Part shown: one piece after another, positions 44,002-53,092 of the stretch
Numbering within the stretch: position 1 is the first letter of the stretch
How the letters are laid out: each line of letters opens with the position of its first letter
Source: Evansella halocellulosilytica
GTDB taxonomy: Bacteria > Bacillota > Bacilli > Bacillales > Salisediminibacteriaceae
Assembly: GCF_002335745.1 (NCBI RefSeq)
Contig: NZ_NIST01000001.1
Span: 3,155,295 to 3,219,294, forward strand
Direction: 5' to 3'
DNA length: 64,000 bases
Translations under genes and position numbers: made by a program
The notes under the pieces: generated by a model
Seen by the model: the letters and a program-made list of their open reading frames with translations, nothing else
Databases searched by the model: none
Told to the model about the DNA's origin: nothing

Positions 44002-45000
44002 CTACCTGAAGCTAGGATAAACATACGGAGAGTCCGGCTCATCAACTTCTTGTATATAACTGTCTACTAATGCAGGTAATTGGTAACCGTTATATTCCTG
44101 AATTTCAATTGTTCCGTTCACATAAATCCAACTGTCTTCCTCTATATTAACAGCTTCAGGTGATTCGACTAAAGTACCATATACAGCAGCATCTGCTGTA
44201 CAGCAAGTCATTGAAAACCGAGCTGCAACTAGCTGATCATCTTCAAAATCCGGTTCACGGTAAGCAAATCCGATTATTTCAAGCTCTTTACCGGCAAAAC
44301 GATCTAAATGAATGTCTAATACCGTCATGATGTCGAGATAATTTTCTTCTGTGACAGTAATGACATCCTGTTGCTCTAATTCATCTGCAAGCTCAATATA
44401 ATACTCATCAAACCATTCTTGGTCATAGAAGTCTTCAACCGTATAATGATCTCCGAGTTCATCAGATGATCCATCAAGAGAAGCTGTATCACCAGCTTGT
44501 AAATGGTCCATATATTCATCAGGATTATCTAAATATGCTTCAGCGCGTGAAGTTTCCGATTCGCCGCTAGATTCACCTTCTGATTGCACTTGAGCGGAAG
44601 CTGGTTTCGTGTACATGCCAGACCCGTATTGAATGCCCCGATTTTCAACAATAGAACTATCTAAAGCGCGGTCAGGGACGACGAAACCGAATAAGATGGG
44701 CAAGATAAAAACCCCATAAATCCCGATTTTAACCCAGGAAGGTCCAGGGATTTGATGATCATGTTCACAATTGCAGCTGTCACCATGGTCATGATCATCA
44801 TGTTTTCTTGTACTTCGGAATACTTGAAGCAGACCGAGTACAAAAAATGTGACCATTGCAAAATAAATGAAAGGCATCATTGTTGGGGCAATATAATAAA
44901 CAATGTTGCCGGAAATAATTAAACCTAACATTAATAATGCAAAGCCAATGAGAATCGTTCCTTGAATATATGCGTGAAATGAATGATCGTATTTTTTCAA
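44002..45000 (-). CDS. ycgQ: TIGR03943 family membrane protein (YcgQ-like)
   Basis: 332-residue protein. Three N-terminal hydrophobic helices (about 12-30, 38-60, 90-110) enclose a His/Cys-rich loop RKHDDHDHGDSCNCEHDHQ near 63-81 that looks like a metal-binding site. The C-terminal soluble part (about 120-332) is acidic and contains a paired Cys in SMTCCTADAA, near residue 269. It is the partner of the DUF318 permease 15 bp upstream. A metal or cofactor transport role is likely, the ion unknown. TTG 45000 follows AAAGGAGTG. Confidence 0.82.
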   Translation of the reverse strand: MKKYDHSFHAYIQGTILIGFALLMLGLIISGNIVYYIAPTMMPFIYFAMVTFFVLGLLQVFRSTRKHDDHDHGDSCNCEHDHQIPGPSWVKIGIYGVFILPILFGFVVPDRALDSSIVENRGIQYGSGMYTKPASAQVQSEGESSGESETSRAEAYLDNPDEYMDHLQAGDTASLDGSSDELGDHYTVEDFYDQEWFDEYYIELADELEQQDVITVTEENYLDIMTVLDIHLDRFAGKELEIIGFAYREPDFEDDQLVAARFSMTCCTADAAVYGTLVESPEAVNIEEDSWIYVNGTIEIQEYNGYQLPALVDSYIQEVDEPDSPYVYPSFR

Positions 45001-45015
45001 TGATAACACTCCTTT

Positions 45016-46047
45016 CTATAAAATAACGCCGAACAGAACCATAATCGCAGTGAAGACAACAATCGTTACTGTTAACATAAAGGCAATAACAAACCTCGCT
45101 TTAAAAAATGCAAAAAGCATAAACGTATTTTTTAAGTCGAGCATCGGCCCATAGACGAGAAAGGCTACAAGCGATTGATCGGTAAATTGACTCCCAAATG
45201 AAGAGGCAACAAATGCATCAGCTTCAGAACAAAGGGATAGTAAGTAAGCGAATGCCATCATCACAATGACTGATGAGTATTCATCTTGTCCGATAGCAGT
45301 TAAAATGCTCCGATCTAGGAACGTCTGAAACAATGCGGCAATAAAGGCACCTAAAATCAAATATTTTCCCATTAGAAAAAATTCGTCCACAGAATGATAC
45401 AACGTATCGCGGATTTTTTTCATAGAAGAAGGTCTTTCATGTGTATGTGTATGAATGTGGACATGATGTTCATTGTTCGAGCGAATACGTAGCTGCTCTT
45501 TATTATTTTTAAAGAGTACATACAAGATAGCCCCGATAATAATCGCAAGAACAAAAGCAAGTCCCATTCGGGAATATAAGATTGTCGGGTTATTTCTAAA
45601 AGCAAAGAACGTTGAAGCGAATACGATCGGATTAAGGATCGGTGCGGCAACTAAAAAGACGACACCTACGTGTAATGGCATCCCTTTTTTTATTAACCGT
45701 CTCACAATAGGAACAATCGCACATTCACAAAATGGTAAAATCGCTCCTAACATAGCCGCAGGAAACAATGCAGCTATTGCATTTTTCGGTAAAAACCGCT
45801 GAATCGTATCTTCTTTAACATATATTTGTATCAATGAAGAAACGAATACTCCGAGCAAAATAAACGGAATAGCTTCGATCACGATACTTAGAAAGATCGT
45901 ATTAACATTGACCCAGGCGCCGGGAAGGTTATTTAACTGTTCACTATCATTTATACGGTCACTCATTAAAAATAAAATTAAAAATAAAGATAGTAATGCA
46001 ATGCCTAATAAATCTTTACCTACTAAACTACGATTTACAGAACTCAT
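45016..46047 (-). CDS. ycgR: DUF318 (ArsP_1-type) permease, YcgR-like
   Basis: 343-residue polytopic membrane permease. The conserved FPAAMLGAILPFCECAIVPIVRRL and AAPILNPIVF blocks are the DUF318/ArsP_1 signature, with the ECAI Cys pair near 106. A central cytosolic loop is His-rich (EHHVHIHTHTHERP). GAGGAG precedes ATG 46047. Paired with ycgQ: the pair may export metal or metalloid, or deliver a metal cofactor. In B. subtilis the two are also neighbours. Confidence 0.85.
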   Translation of the reverse strand: MSSVNRSLVGKDLLGIALLSLFLILFLMSDRINDSEQLNNLPGAWVNVNTIFLSIVIEAIPFILLGVFVSSLIQIYVKEDTIQRFLPKNAIAALFPAAMLGAILPFCECAIVPIVRRLIKKGMPLHVGVVFLVAAPILNPIVFASTFFAFRNNPTILYSRMGLAFVLAIIIGAILYVLFKNNKEQLRIRSNNEHHVHIHTHTHERPSSMKKIRDTLYHSVDEFFLMGKYLILGAFIAALFQTFLDRSILTAIGQDEYSSVIVMMAFAYLLSLCSEADAFVASSFGSQFTDQSLVAFLVYGPMLDLKNTFMLFAFFKARFVIAFMLTVTIVVFTAIMVLFGVIL

Positions 46048-46159
46048 GGTAGACTCCTCTATTAAAGTACTTTTTTCTCTTTCACATTTTAGCAGAGTAG
46101 TGGTGGTCCGTAAATCACAAGTAAGTATTTATTACGGTTTTTTAAATCAACGCTGCTAA

Positions 46160-46993
46160 TTATTCAACATCCATAATCGTATTCGGGTCAATCATTGTGT
46201 AAACAAGAATCGCAACGATAAAGCAGTAGATTGCGAAATAAATGAGTTTACTTTTCTTTAAAAATTGAATAAGCCAAATAATACCTATTAAAGAAAAGAT
46301 GAAGGTAATAATGAATGAGACAATTAAATTTAAGGTTCCAATGTATGAAAGCATTTCTGCAGAAAAATCTTCAATCGCTAATACAGTCGAACCTAATATA
46401 ACGGGAATCGCTAACAGAAATGAATACCTTACTGCTGTTTCACGGTTTAATCCAGCTAACAAGGACACGACCAACGTTGAACCGGATCTTGAAATTCCAG
46501 GGATTACGGCTAATGTTTGCCCAAGGCCGACAATGATTGAATCCCAAATTGTCATCGTCCCTTCGTTTTTTGGACCAGTTTTATGGAAACGCTCAATGAA
46601 TATTAAAGAAATCCCTGTAACGACAAGTGCCCCTGCAATAAAAGGGGGAGTTTTAATTGACTCGGCTGTCATATCACTTAATATTTTTCCTAGCACCCCG
46701 GTAATTGCAGTTGCAATTAGAATATAAATACCAAAATAAAATTGAGTACGATCTTCCGAAGAACGCTTCATTAAAAAGCGGAAAAATCCGGATATTACAT
46801 TCCACAAATCACGCCAAAAATATAATATTACCGCAAATACTGAGGCGATATGTAAAAAGATTTCAAAGGCAAGTCCAGGGAATGTGTAGCCGAAAATAAG
46901 CTGGGTAATTACGATGTGAGCTGTACTTGATACTGGTAAAAATTCTGTAATTCCTTGGATAATTCCAAATATAATGGCTTCAATTAACGACAC
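46160..46993 (-). CDS. uppP: Undecaprenyl-diphosphate phosphatase
   Basis: 277-residue membrane enzyme that recycles undecaprenyl diphosphate for peptidoglycan synthesis and confers bacitracin resistance (BacA). Motifs QGITEFLPVSSTAH near 15-28 and PGISRSGSTL near 166 hold the catalytic Glu, Ser and Arg. GTG start 46991-46993 follows GGAAG. Hydrophobic throughout, about eight helices. Single gene. Confidence 0.94.
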   Translation of the reverse strand: MSLIEAIIFGIIQGITEFLPVSSTAHIVITQLIFGYTFPGLAFEIFLHIASVFAVILYFWRDLWNVISGFFRFLMKRSSEDRTQFYFGIYILIATAITGVLGKILSDMTAESIKTPPFIAGALVVTGISLIFIERFHKTGPKNEGTMTIWDSIIVGLGQTLAVIPGISRSGSTLVVSLLAGLNRETAVRYSFLLAIPVILGSTVLAIEDFSAEMLSYIGTLNLIVSFIITFIFSLIGIIWLIQFLKKSKLIYFAIYCFIVAILVYTMIDPNTIMDVE

Positions 46994-47244
46994 ATTTAAT
47001 CTTCCTTTCTTGATGAGAAGTTGTTATTAATGGTTAAATGCAATAACAAAAGATTTTGTACAGTCTTGCTATTTAGTATTGTAGCAGATTGTATGGGATG
47101 GAGTAGTATAAATTATACAGATATTCTATTATATTTATATTACAATTATTGCAGTTTATCATAAAATAGTTTGTGTCAAATAAGTGAATATGATTTTCTC
47201 TAAAATAAAAAACGTATATAATCATGAAGGAAGGAGGAACGGTT

Positions 47245-47877
47245 ATGAAAAATAAAAAAATCTTCTCGATTTTCCTATTCATCGCAGCCTTGTTTATCGG
47301 AGGATATATCATTTATGAAGACCGCGCTGCACCGGATGATCCTTTACAGGATTATTTAAATAATGAAGGAATTGAACGTGATGATGTCAATTCAGACGAA
47401 GAATATATTGAGAAAGAAGAATATGGCTCAGTTCCTGGGATGCTGGCTCATGATTTCTCTCTCGAATTATTTGATCAAGGTGAAAATGTCGTCTTGTCAG
47501 ATTATGAAGGGCAATTCCTTATTATGAATATGTGGGCCTCCTGGTGTCCTCCTTGCCGTGAAGAAATGCCTGAGCTTATTCAGTTTCATGAAGATTATTT
47601 ACAAGATGATCAAGTAGAAATTGTCGGAATTAATATGACCACAGAAGAAAAAAGTGAAGAAGATGCTGAACAATTTATTAACGATTTTCAAATTCCATTT
47701 AAAACATTAATGGATGTTGAAGGGGAAGTTCATTCCGATTATGAAGTATTTTATATGCCGATGACATATATTATCGATCCGGATGGGAGAATCTCTAACC
47801 GACACCGTGGGCATCTCACATATGACATGCTTGAAGGTTATTATGAAGAGGCTGTTCAAAAATATGAACAAAATTAG
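47245..47877 (+). CDS. TlpA/ResA-like membrane-anchored thioredoxin
   Basis: 210-residue protein with an N-terminal signal anchor (about 6-23), acidic linker, and an AhpC/TSA-like thioredoxin domain. Active site WASWCPPC near 101-108; downstream cis-Pro motif YMPMTYIID. Such extracytoplasmic thiol reductants serve cytochrome c maturation or sporulation (ResA, StoA). Which one cannot be read. ATG 47245 follows GGAGGAACGG. Confidence 0.87.
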   Translation: MKNKKIFSIFLFIAALFIGGYIIYEDRAAPDDPLQDYLNNEGIERDDVNSDEEYIEKEEYGSVPGMLAHDFSLELFDQGENVVLSDYEGQFLIMNMWASWCPPCREEMPELIQFHEDYLQDDQVEIVGINMTTEEKSEEDAEQFINDFQIPFKTLMDVEGEVHSDYEVFYMPMTYIIDPDGRISNRHRGHLTYDMLEGYYEEAVQKYEQN

Positions 47878-47880
47878 GAG

Positions 47881-47930
47881 AAAAGGCAGGACCATAAATC
47901 GAATGGTATGATGATGGTCCTGCCTTTTTT
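47881..47930 (+). terminator. Terminator of the thioredoxin gene
   Basis: AAAAGGCAGGACCAT/ATGGTCCTGCCTTTTTT, a 15-bp stem and T tract. Confidence 0.9.
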
Positions 47931-47968
47931 AGTCTATTCGTTTTTAAAAAGGGCGGCTATGAATACGT

Positions 47969-48883
47969 TCAATCACGGTGCTTTTCGTAAAGGTCTCGTT
48001 TAAGGAAAGAATTTATTTTATTAATATGTTCTGCGTCAATTGGGTTTAACGTAGAAGCGGAGACATTAGCCTCTAATTGGGAGAGATTACTCGCTCCAGG
48101 TATTGCTGACGCTACTACTTTTCGATCAATTGTATATCGAAGGGCTAGCTGCTCGAATGTATATCCATTATCTTTTGCTATTTTCATTAATGCTGGAAGA
48201 ATCTTATCCAATTCATTTTTTGAGTACGTTAAATATCCGTCATTATTCAGTTTATTTTCATGGTTCGATGTTAAAATTCCTTTTGCGAGTGGCCCTCTTG
48301 CAATGACTGAAACGTTGTTTTCATTAAATAAATGAAACCATTCCTCAGGTCTGCGATCTAACATACTATACTGCATCATTACACTGACGATATTTGATTT
48401 TTTTAAGTATTTTTTAATTACATTAGGGCGGATAGAAGAGATCCCGTAGTATCGAATTGCTCCTTCCTGGACAAGTTCTTCAAAAGCTTCAATCGTTTCA
48501 TCGATTGGATCATCAATCGTTCCACCATGTAGTTGGTATAAGTCAATATAATCAGTTCCTAGTCGTTGTAATGATTTCTTTACGGCGTTTTTTAAATAAC
48601 TTTTTGAAGGGTTCCAACGCCAACCGTCAATACCATCGCCCCACTCATTACCTCCTTTTGTCGCAAGAATAACGTCATTACGTTTTCCCTTTAACGATTT
48701 TCCTACTGATTGTTCGTTTAGTCCAAACTGATATAAATCAGCTGTATCAAAATAGTTAATGCCTGAATCGATCGCTTTATGGATGAGTTTTTCATTTGAA
48801 GAATAGTCACCCCCTAGAGACATACAGCCAAAACCGACTTCTGAAACGTGCAATGATGAATGACCTAATGGATTTTTTTTCAC
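47969..48883 (-). CDS. yqkF: Aldo-keto reductase YqkF
   Basis: 304-residue AKR with a TIM barrel. Catalytic Asp and Tyr in NYFDTADLYQFG near 46, Lys in ILATKGG near 75, and His in LYQLHGG near 112. The NADPH-phosphate pocket includes AIPGASN near 265. Substrate unknown, likely general carbonyl reduction. GTG start follows GAGAGGTAG. Position upstream of the nudF block agrees with B. subtilis yqkF. Confidence 0.9.
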   Translation of the reverse strand: MKKNPLGHSSLHVSEVGFGCMSLGGDYSSNEKLIHKAIDSGINYFDTADLYQFGLNEQSVGKSLKGKRNDVILATKGGNEWGDGIDGWRWNPSKSYLKNAVKKSLQRLGTDYIDLYQLHGGTIDDPIDETIEAFEELVQEGAIRYYGISSIRPNVIKKYLKKSNIVSVMMQYSMLDRRPEEWFHLFNENNVSVIARGPLAKGILTSNHENKLNNDGYLTYSKNELDKILPALMKIAKDNGYTFEQLALRYTIDRKVVASAIPGASNLSQLEANVSASTLNPIDAEHINKINSFLKRDLYEKHRD

Positions 48884-49060
48884 TGGCGGATCTACCTCTC
48901 TTTAAAATTTCATTTTTCATGATTATAGACCATTTGATTCGGAGTATCCAATCATAACAATGACGACTTTATTCATAAAACTCCCAATTGTGCTGCATAA
49001 TGATAGTGGAATTGAATAGGGGTTAGTTGAATAAGTTGGGGGTAAAGGGAAGTGATCTGA

Positions 49061-50152
49061 TTGCTGTTTGAGGAAAAAGTTGAAATCATTCGTATTATTA
49101 GTGAAACTGAAGATCTTATGAAAGTAGAGACTACGGGGGGATGCGGCCGGGCACTCATTTATAAACGAATTCATGGAGGAGCCGCCGTCGGAGATCGTGT
49201 AATTGTAAATACAACTGCTACGGCACTACGGCTTGGAACAGGAGGGTGGGATATTGTTCGTTATATTGAAAAAAACAGTTTCGAATCTAAGGCTATCAAT
49301 GATCAAAAAGGGCACATCGTAAAAGCTCGTTATTTAAGTGATCAACATTCAGTGATGTCAATAGAAGCGCCAGAAAGTGAAGAGCACCATATATTTGATA
49401 AAAAATTCACGTTAAATGGAAAAGAGATTTTAATAGGAGAGTTACATAGTATCGTTCCGGTCATTTGGTTTTTATTAAAAGAATACAATCCTCATCAGAC
49501 ATTCGTTGTCATTTTTAGTGATGAAGCAAGCTTACCATTAATGATGAGTGAACATCTCCAATATTTGAAGAAACAGCCTTCATTTCTTTCGATCACGACA
49601 GGCCAATCATTTGGTGGCCAAATAGAAGCTGTAAATATCGTTACAGCTTTGCAGTACGTAATCGAAAAATATAATCATGCTGTCGTATTAATTTCATTAG
49701 GTCCTGGTGTTGTCGGGACTAGTACTCCGTATGGTTTTAGTGGAATTGCACAGGCTCAGTGGGCCAATATCGTTCAGTCATTAAATGGTGTTCCAGTTTG
49801 GATTCCAAGGTTATCTGCAGCAGATAAACGAAACAGGCATAAAGGGATTAGTCATCATACTTATACTCCGTTGACTGAATTTACGTACGGTAAACAAGTA
49901 TTACCCGTTCCTTTTGGAGATTATAGTAATCAGTGGCTGGATCTTCAACTTAATGAACTTGATCAAGATCCAAATATTCAAGTAGAAAGAAGAGATGAAC
50001 AGCCGTTATTCCAATTATTGTCGTTAATAGATAAGAAAGCACCTTTTCCGATAAAAACAATGGGGCGCTCATTTATTCAAGACAACTTATTTTTTTTGGG
50101 GATCGCTGCAGCGTTGGATTGGCATGTAGGTGAGCGGAAATCCCGCACATAA
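49061..50152 (+). CDS. DUF3866 family protein
   Basis: 363-residue protein of unknown function conserved in Bacillaceae near nudF. A TTG start follows GGGAAGTGATC. N-terminal strand-rich portion (CGRALIYKRIHGGAAVGDRV) is followed by a flavodoxin-like alpha/beta region containing SLGPGVVGTSTPYGFSGIAQ. No membrane segments or catalytic motif were recognised. Its last 75 bp overlap the oppositely transcribed mciZ gene. Confidence 0.75.
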   Translation: MLFEEKVEIIRIISETEDLMKVETTGGCGRALIYKRIHGGAAVGDRVIVNTTATALRLGTGGWDIVRYIEKNSFESKAINDQKGHIVKARYLSDQHSVMSIEAPESEEHHIFDKKFTLNGKEILIGELHSIVPVIWFLLKEYNPHQTFVVIFSDEASLPLMMSEHLQYLKKQPSFLSITTGQSFGGQIEAVNIVTALQYVIEKYNHAVVLISLGPGVVGTSTPYGFSGIAQAQWANIVQSLNGVPVWIPRLSAADKRNRHKGISHHTYTPLTEFTYGKQVLPVPFGDYSNQWLDLQLNELDQDPNIQVERRDEQPLFQLLSLIDKKAPFPIKTMGRSFIQDNLFFLGIAAALDWHVGERKSRT

Positions 50153-50244
50153 TTAGATCTTTTAGAAAGTTGTTTTAAATATTCACGAACCTCCCAAGCC
50201 TTTCCCGTGAGAATAAAGCCTGTTGAATGACGGTACATTTTCAT
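50077..50244 (-). CDS. mciZ: FtsZ inhibitor peptide MciZ (extended form)
   Basis: 55-residue peptide antisense to the 3' end of the DUF3866 gene. The first 36 residues match B. subtilis MciZ closely: MKMYRHSTGFILTGKAWEVR here versus MKVHRMPKGVVLVGKAWEIR, then YVRDF versus YVKDW. MciZ caps FtsZ filaments in the sporulating mother cell and blocks Z-ring assembly. AAGGAGGA lies six bases before ATG 50244. B. subtilis MciZ has 40 residues; here the frame continues to 55 by running into the DUF3866 gene. Synteny beside nudF agrees. Below typical gene-finder length. Confidence 0.87.
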   Translation of the reverse strand: MKMYRHSTGFILTGKAWEVREYLKQLSKRSNYVRDFRSPTCQSNAAAIPKKNKLS

Positions 50245-50515
50245 TATTCATCCTCCTTAAATGATTCATAAATATAAGAAAAGCGTAAGGCGCCTGCCTA
50301 TCGGATTATCGACTAAAATCCCCGTGTCCTGCGGGAACGTCGAAATCACCACATCCGTATGGAAGTTCGTGATGTAATCGCTCTTTGGGGCTAGTCAACA
50401 ATCAAGAGATTGAAATTATATAAATTCTTATCCTTTAAAATGAAAGAAAGGATTCTCTCTGCTATACTTCTTAATGAATATGATTGAATTCTATGAAGCA
50501 GAACTGGAGGAGCTA
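50245..50515. repeat. Intergenic repeat stretch with R2 module (reverse)
   Basis: 50277-50312 is the reverse R2 module (AGAAAAGCGTAAGGCGCC then TGCCTATCGGATTATCGAC); 50315-50395 resembles the reverse complement of 20433-20515. Nothing else seen. Confidence 0.55.
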
Positions 50516-51058
50516 ATGAAAAATTTAAATGAAGAAACAATAAAGAAAGAGTCTATCTTTACTGGAAGAATTATTGATCTTTCAGTTCATGAAGTGAAGC
50601 GTCCGGATGGAAAAACCAGTAAACGTGAGGTTGTAAATCACCCTGGTGCAGTTGCGATTATTGCCTTTACGAAGGAAGGGAAGTTAATTTTAGTGAAACA
50701 GTTTCGAAAAGCTTTAGAAAAAGTGATTGCTGAGATTCCTGCTGGCAAGCTCGAAAAAGGTGAGGACCCTTTGGAGTGCGCCAAAAGGGAGTTAGAAGAA
50801 GAAACTGGCGTAATTGCAAAAGCCTGGACTCCTTTAGGTTCGTTTTATACGAGTCCAGGCTTTGCAGATGAGTGCATATACTTGTACTTGGCAGAAGGTT
50901 TAACAGAAGGACAGGCAGGTACTGACGAAGACGAATTTGTTGAACAGATGGAAGTCACATTAGAAGAAGCGTTATCGATGATAGACGAGCAAATGATTCA
51001 TGATGCAAAAACTGTTTACGCTATACAATATTGGCAATTAAAAAATATGATGAAATAA
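50516..51058 (+). CDS. nudF: ADP-ribose pyrophosphatase
   Basis: 180-residue Nudix hydrolase, collinear with B. subtilis NudF. It splits ADP-ribose to AMP and ribose 5-phosphate. The Nudix box lies near residues 78-100 (GKLEKGEDPLECAKRELEEE then TGV), with the loop SPGFADECIYLYLA following. ATG 50516 follows GGAGGAG and is preferred to ATG 50474. Adjacent upstream of the EndoQ-like gene by 11 bp. Confidence 0.92.
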   Translation: MKNLNEETIKKESIFTGRIIDLSVHEVKRPDGKTSKREVVNHPGAVAIIAFTKEGKLILVKQFRKALEKVIAEIPAGKLEKGEDPLECAKRELEEETGVIAKAWTPLGSFYTSPGFADECIYLYLAEGLTEGQAGTDEDEFVEQMEVTLEEALSMIDEQMIHDAKTVYAIQYWQLKNMMK

Positions 51059-51069
51059 GGTGTCTTCAA

Positions 51070-52254
51070 GTGAATACTTATTATATGGACTTGCATGTTC
51101 ATATTGGACGAACTTATAAAGGGAATCCAGTTAAAATTACTGCGTCTGACAATTTAACGTTAAAGAATATTCTTGATGAAGCAATGTCAAAGAAGGGGAT
51201 TGATATTATTGGTATTATTGATGCTCAATCTCCGGAAGTAATCATAGAAATAAATGAGCTTATCACGAGCGGTGAAGCATATGAATTGATAGGTGGAGGA
51301 ATTCGTTATAAAGACAAAGTGACACTTATTTTAGGATCAGAAGTAGAAATCTATGATGAAAATTGTTCTGGTCCAGTTCATTTATTGTGTTATTTTCCGA
51401 ATATCGAAATCATGAAAACTTTCTCAAATTGGTGCCAAGGGTTCATGAAAAATATCCATTTAAGCTCACAAAGGCTCTATTGCAGTGGAAGAGAGCTACA
51501 GCTTAAAGTTAAAGCTTTAGGTGGCTGGTTTATACCCGCACATATTTTCACACCCTTTAAAAGCCTGTACGGTAAAGGAGTTGAGATTTCGTTAACCGAA
51601 GTGTTTGATAAGGATAAAATAGATGCGGTTGAATTAGGCCTCAGTTCGGATACGATTATGGCTGAAATGCTTATTGAATTGAACCGTCTTCCGTTTCTTA
51701 CAAATTCCGATGCTCACTCTTTACCGAAAATAGGAAGGGAGCATCAGCTTGTTCTTATCGATTCTCCAACTTTTTCGGAAATTGACAAAGCGATAAAAAA
51801 CGAAGAGGGAAGACGTATTGAAAAGAATGTCGGGTTGAACCCTCGATTAGGAAAATACTATTTAACGACTTGTAAAATATGTGGCGCATATATAAAGGAT
51901 TGTACGTGTGTAAGTGGGCACAATAAAATCATTAAAGGTGTATCTGAACGTATCAGTAAATTAGCAGAGGAACAACGAACGCAATTGAATAGTGAGTTAA
52001 GGCAGAACGTCCATAAGCACCCGCCCTATATCCATCAAGTTCCATTAGAATTCATCCCTGGATGTGGTCCAAAAACGATTAAAAAGCTGATTGAAGCGTT
52101 TGGATCAGAGATGGCTGTTCTTCATGAAATTTCCCAACAGCAGCTGCAAGAGATTATTCCTGATCGAATTGTTCATAACATTGTCAAAGCGAGAACAGGA
52201 AAACTTTTATTTGTAGAAGGTGGCGGAGGTACTTACGGAAAAGTTAAAAAGTAA
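51070..52254 (+). CDS. Endonuclease Q-like PHP-domain nuclease
   Basis: 394-residue protein. N-terminal PHP domain (MDLHVHIGR at the start, FIPAHIFTPFKS near 158, LTNSDAHS near 216) gives the metal ligands; a zinc-binding CKICGAYIKDCTC lies near 275 and a helix-hairpin-helix (FIPGCGPKTIKKLI) near 330. That order is the endonuclease Q family, which nicks DNA at deaminated bases (uracil, hypoxanthine). GTG start follows AAGGTG. Grouped with nudF and spoIIM, so it may be active in spores; inferred. Confidence 0.82.
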   Translation: MNTYYMDLHVHIGRTYKGNPVKITASDNLTLKNILDEAMSKKGIDIIGIIDAQSPEVIIEINELITSGEAYELIGGGIRYKDKVTLILGSEVEIYDENCSGPVHLLCYFPNIEIMKTFSNWCQGFMKNIHLSSQRLYCSGRELQLKVKALGGWFIPAHIFTPFKSLYGKGVEISLTEVFDKDKIDAVELGLSSDTIMAEMLIELNRLPFLTNSDAHSLPKIGREHQLVLIDSPTFSEIDKAIKNEEGRRIEKNVGLNPRLGKYYLTTCKICGAYIKDCTCVSGHNKIIKGVSERISKLAEEQRTQLNSELRQNVHKHPPYIHQVPLEFIPGCGPKTIKKLIEAFGSEMAVLHEISQQQLQEIIPDRIVHNIVKARTGKLLFVEGGGGTYGKVKK

Positions 52255-52336
52255 ATCTATGAATCGAGTCATAGCTTCTTCATTAAAATCATAGACTGTG
52301 ATAGAAAAGATTTTATGAAGAGGCGGAGGTTCAGCA

Positions 52337-52975
52337 ATGCAAAGAAATGTCTTCTACCGTACAGTAAATAATCATTTGGAGGAAAATAGAGCAATCTATT
52401 TATTTACGATTGTCTTACTATTTATGGGAGTTATTTTTGGTGCGATTATAGTTAACAGTTTAAGCTTCGCTCAAAAAAATGACTTATACGCTTATTTAAG
52501 CTTGTTCTTTGGACAAGTCGAACAAGGTGAATTTGCTAATTCTACAGAAATGTTCACACAGAGCTTTGCCCATTACGGAAAGTATTTAGGTTTAATGTGG
52601 TTTTTAGGATTATCGGTCATTGGCTTGCCTGTGATTTTTATATTACTGTTTATAAAAGGACTAGTTGTAGGATTTACCGTAGGGTTTCTCGTTAATCAAA
52701 TGGGATTTGATGGTTTTATTTTATCTTTTGCTACTGTTTTTCCTCAAAATATTATTTTAATCCCGATTTTCGTGATCGTCGCAACTGTGGCAACTTCATT
52801 TTCATTGCGGGTATGGAAGCAAATTACGAAAAGAGGATATGAACCGATCTTTCAATATTTTTTATCCTATTCTATCTTCTTATTATTTACAGGTGGGTTT
52901 GTAGCAACTGTCTCCTTATATGAAGCTTATGTATCACCGGTAATGATGCAATTAATTTTCAATTGGATAAATTAA
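52337..52975 (+). CDS. spoIIM: Stage II sporulation protein M
   Basis: 212-residue membrane protein with about five helices, including LFTIVLLFMGVIFGAII near 22 and the conserved FIKGLVVGFTVGFLVNQMG near 108. Together with SpoIID and SpoIIP it makes the peptidoglycan-remodelling engulfment complex in the mother cell. GGAGG precedes ATG 52337. In B. subtilis also just upstream of fur. Confidence 0.92.
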   Translation: MQRNVFYRTVNNHLEENRAIYLFTIVLLFMGVIFGAIIVNSLSFAQKNDLYAYLSLFFGQVEQGEFANSTEMFTQSFAHYGKYLGLMWFLGLSVIGLPVIFILLFIKGLVVGFTVGFLVNQMGFDGFILSFATVFPQNIILIPIFVIVATVATSFSLRVWKQITKRGYEPIFQYFLSYSIFLLFTGGFVATVSLYEAYVSPVMMQLIFNWIN

Positions 52976-53011
52976 AATAATTTTTAAATTAAAATGATTA
53001 TAAACACGTTT

Positions 53012-53026
53012 TTATAACAATTCTCA
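53012..53026. promoter_or_regulatory. Fur/PerR-type box before fur
   Basis: TTATAACAATTCTCA matches 12 of 14 fixed positions of the Fur 7-1-7 consensus and 11 of 14 of the PerR box. It sits immediately upstream of the -35 hexamer, consistent with the known PerR control of B. subtilis fur. Confidence 0.65.
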
Positions 53027-53027
53027 T

Positions 53028-53057
53028 TTGACACCATTTTTTCTCAAGGAGTATAAT
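53028..53057 (+). promoter_or_regulatory. SigA promoter of fur
   Basis: TTGACA (53028-53033), 18-bp spacer, TATAAT (53052-53057), both perfect hexamers, 36 bp before the fur ATG. Confidence 0.85.
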
Positions 53058-53092
53058 ATAAGACGTAGATGGCTTTTTGGGGGGACAAAAAA

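Noticed and set aside
46108-46141. Possible Zur-type inverted repeat before ycgR (CCGTAAAT..TTACGG)
   Set aside because: Spacing and half-site sequence do not fit the Zur consensus; it may just be a weak terminator for uppP.
48103-48306. 67-aa plus-strand ORF within yqkF
   Set aside because: Antisense shadow of a confident gene; no ribosome binding site.
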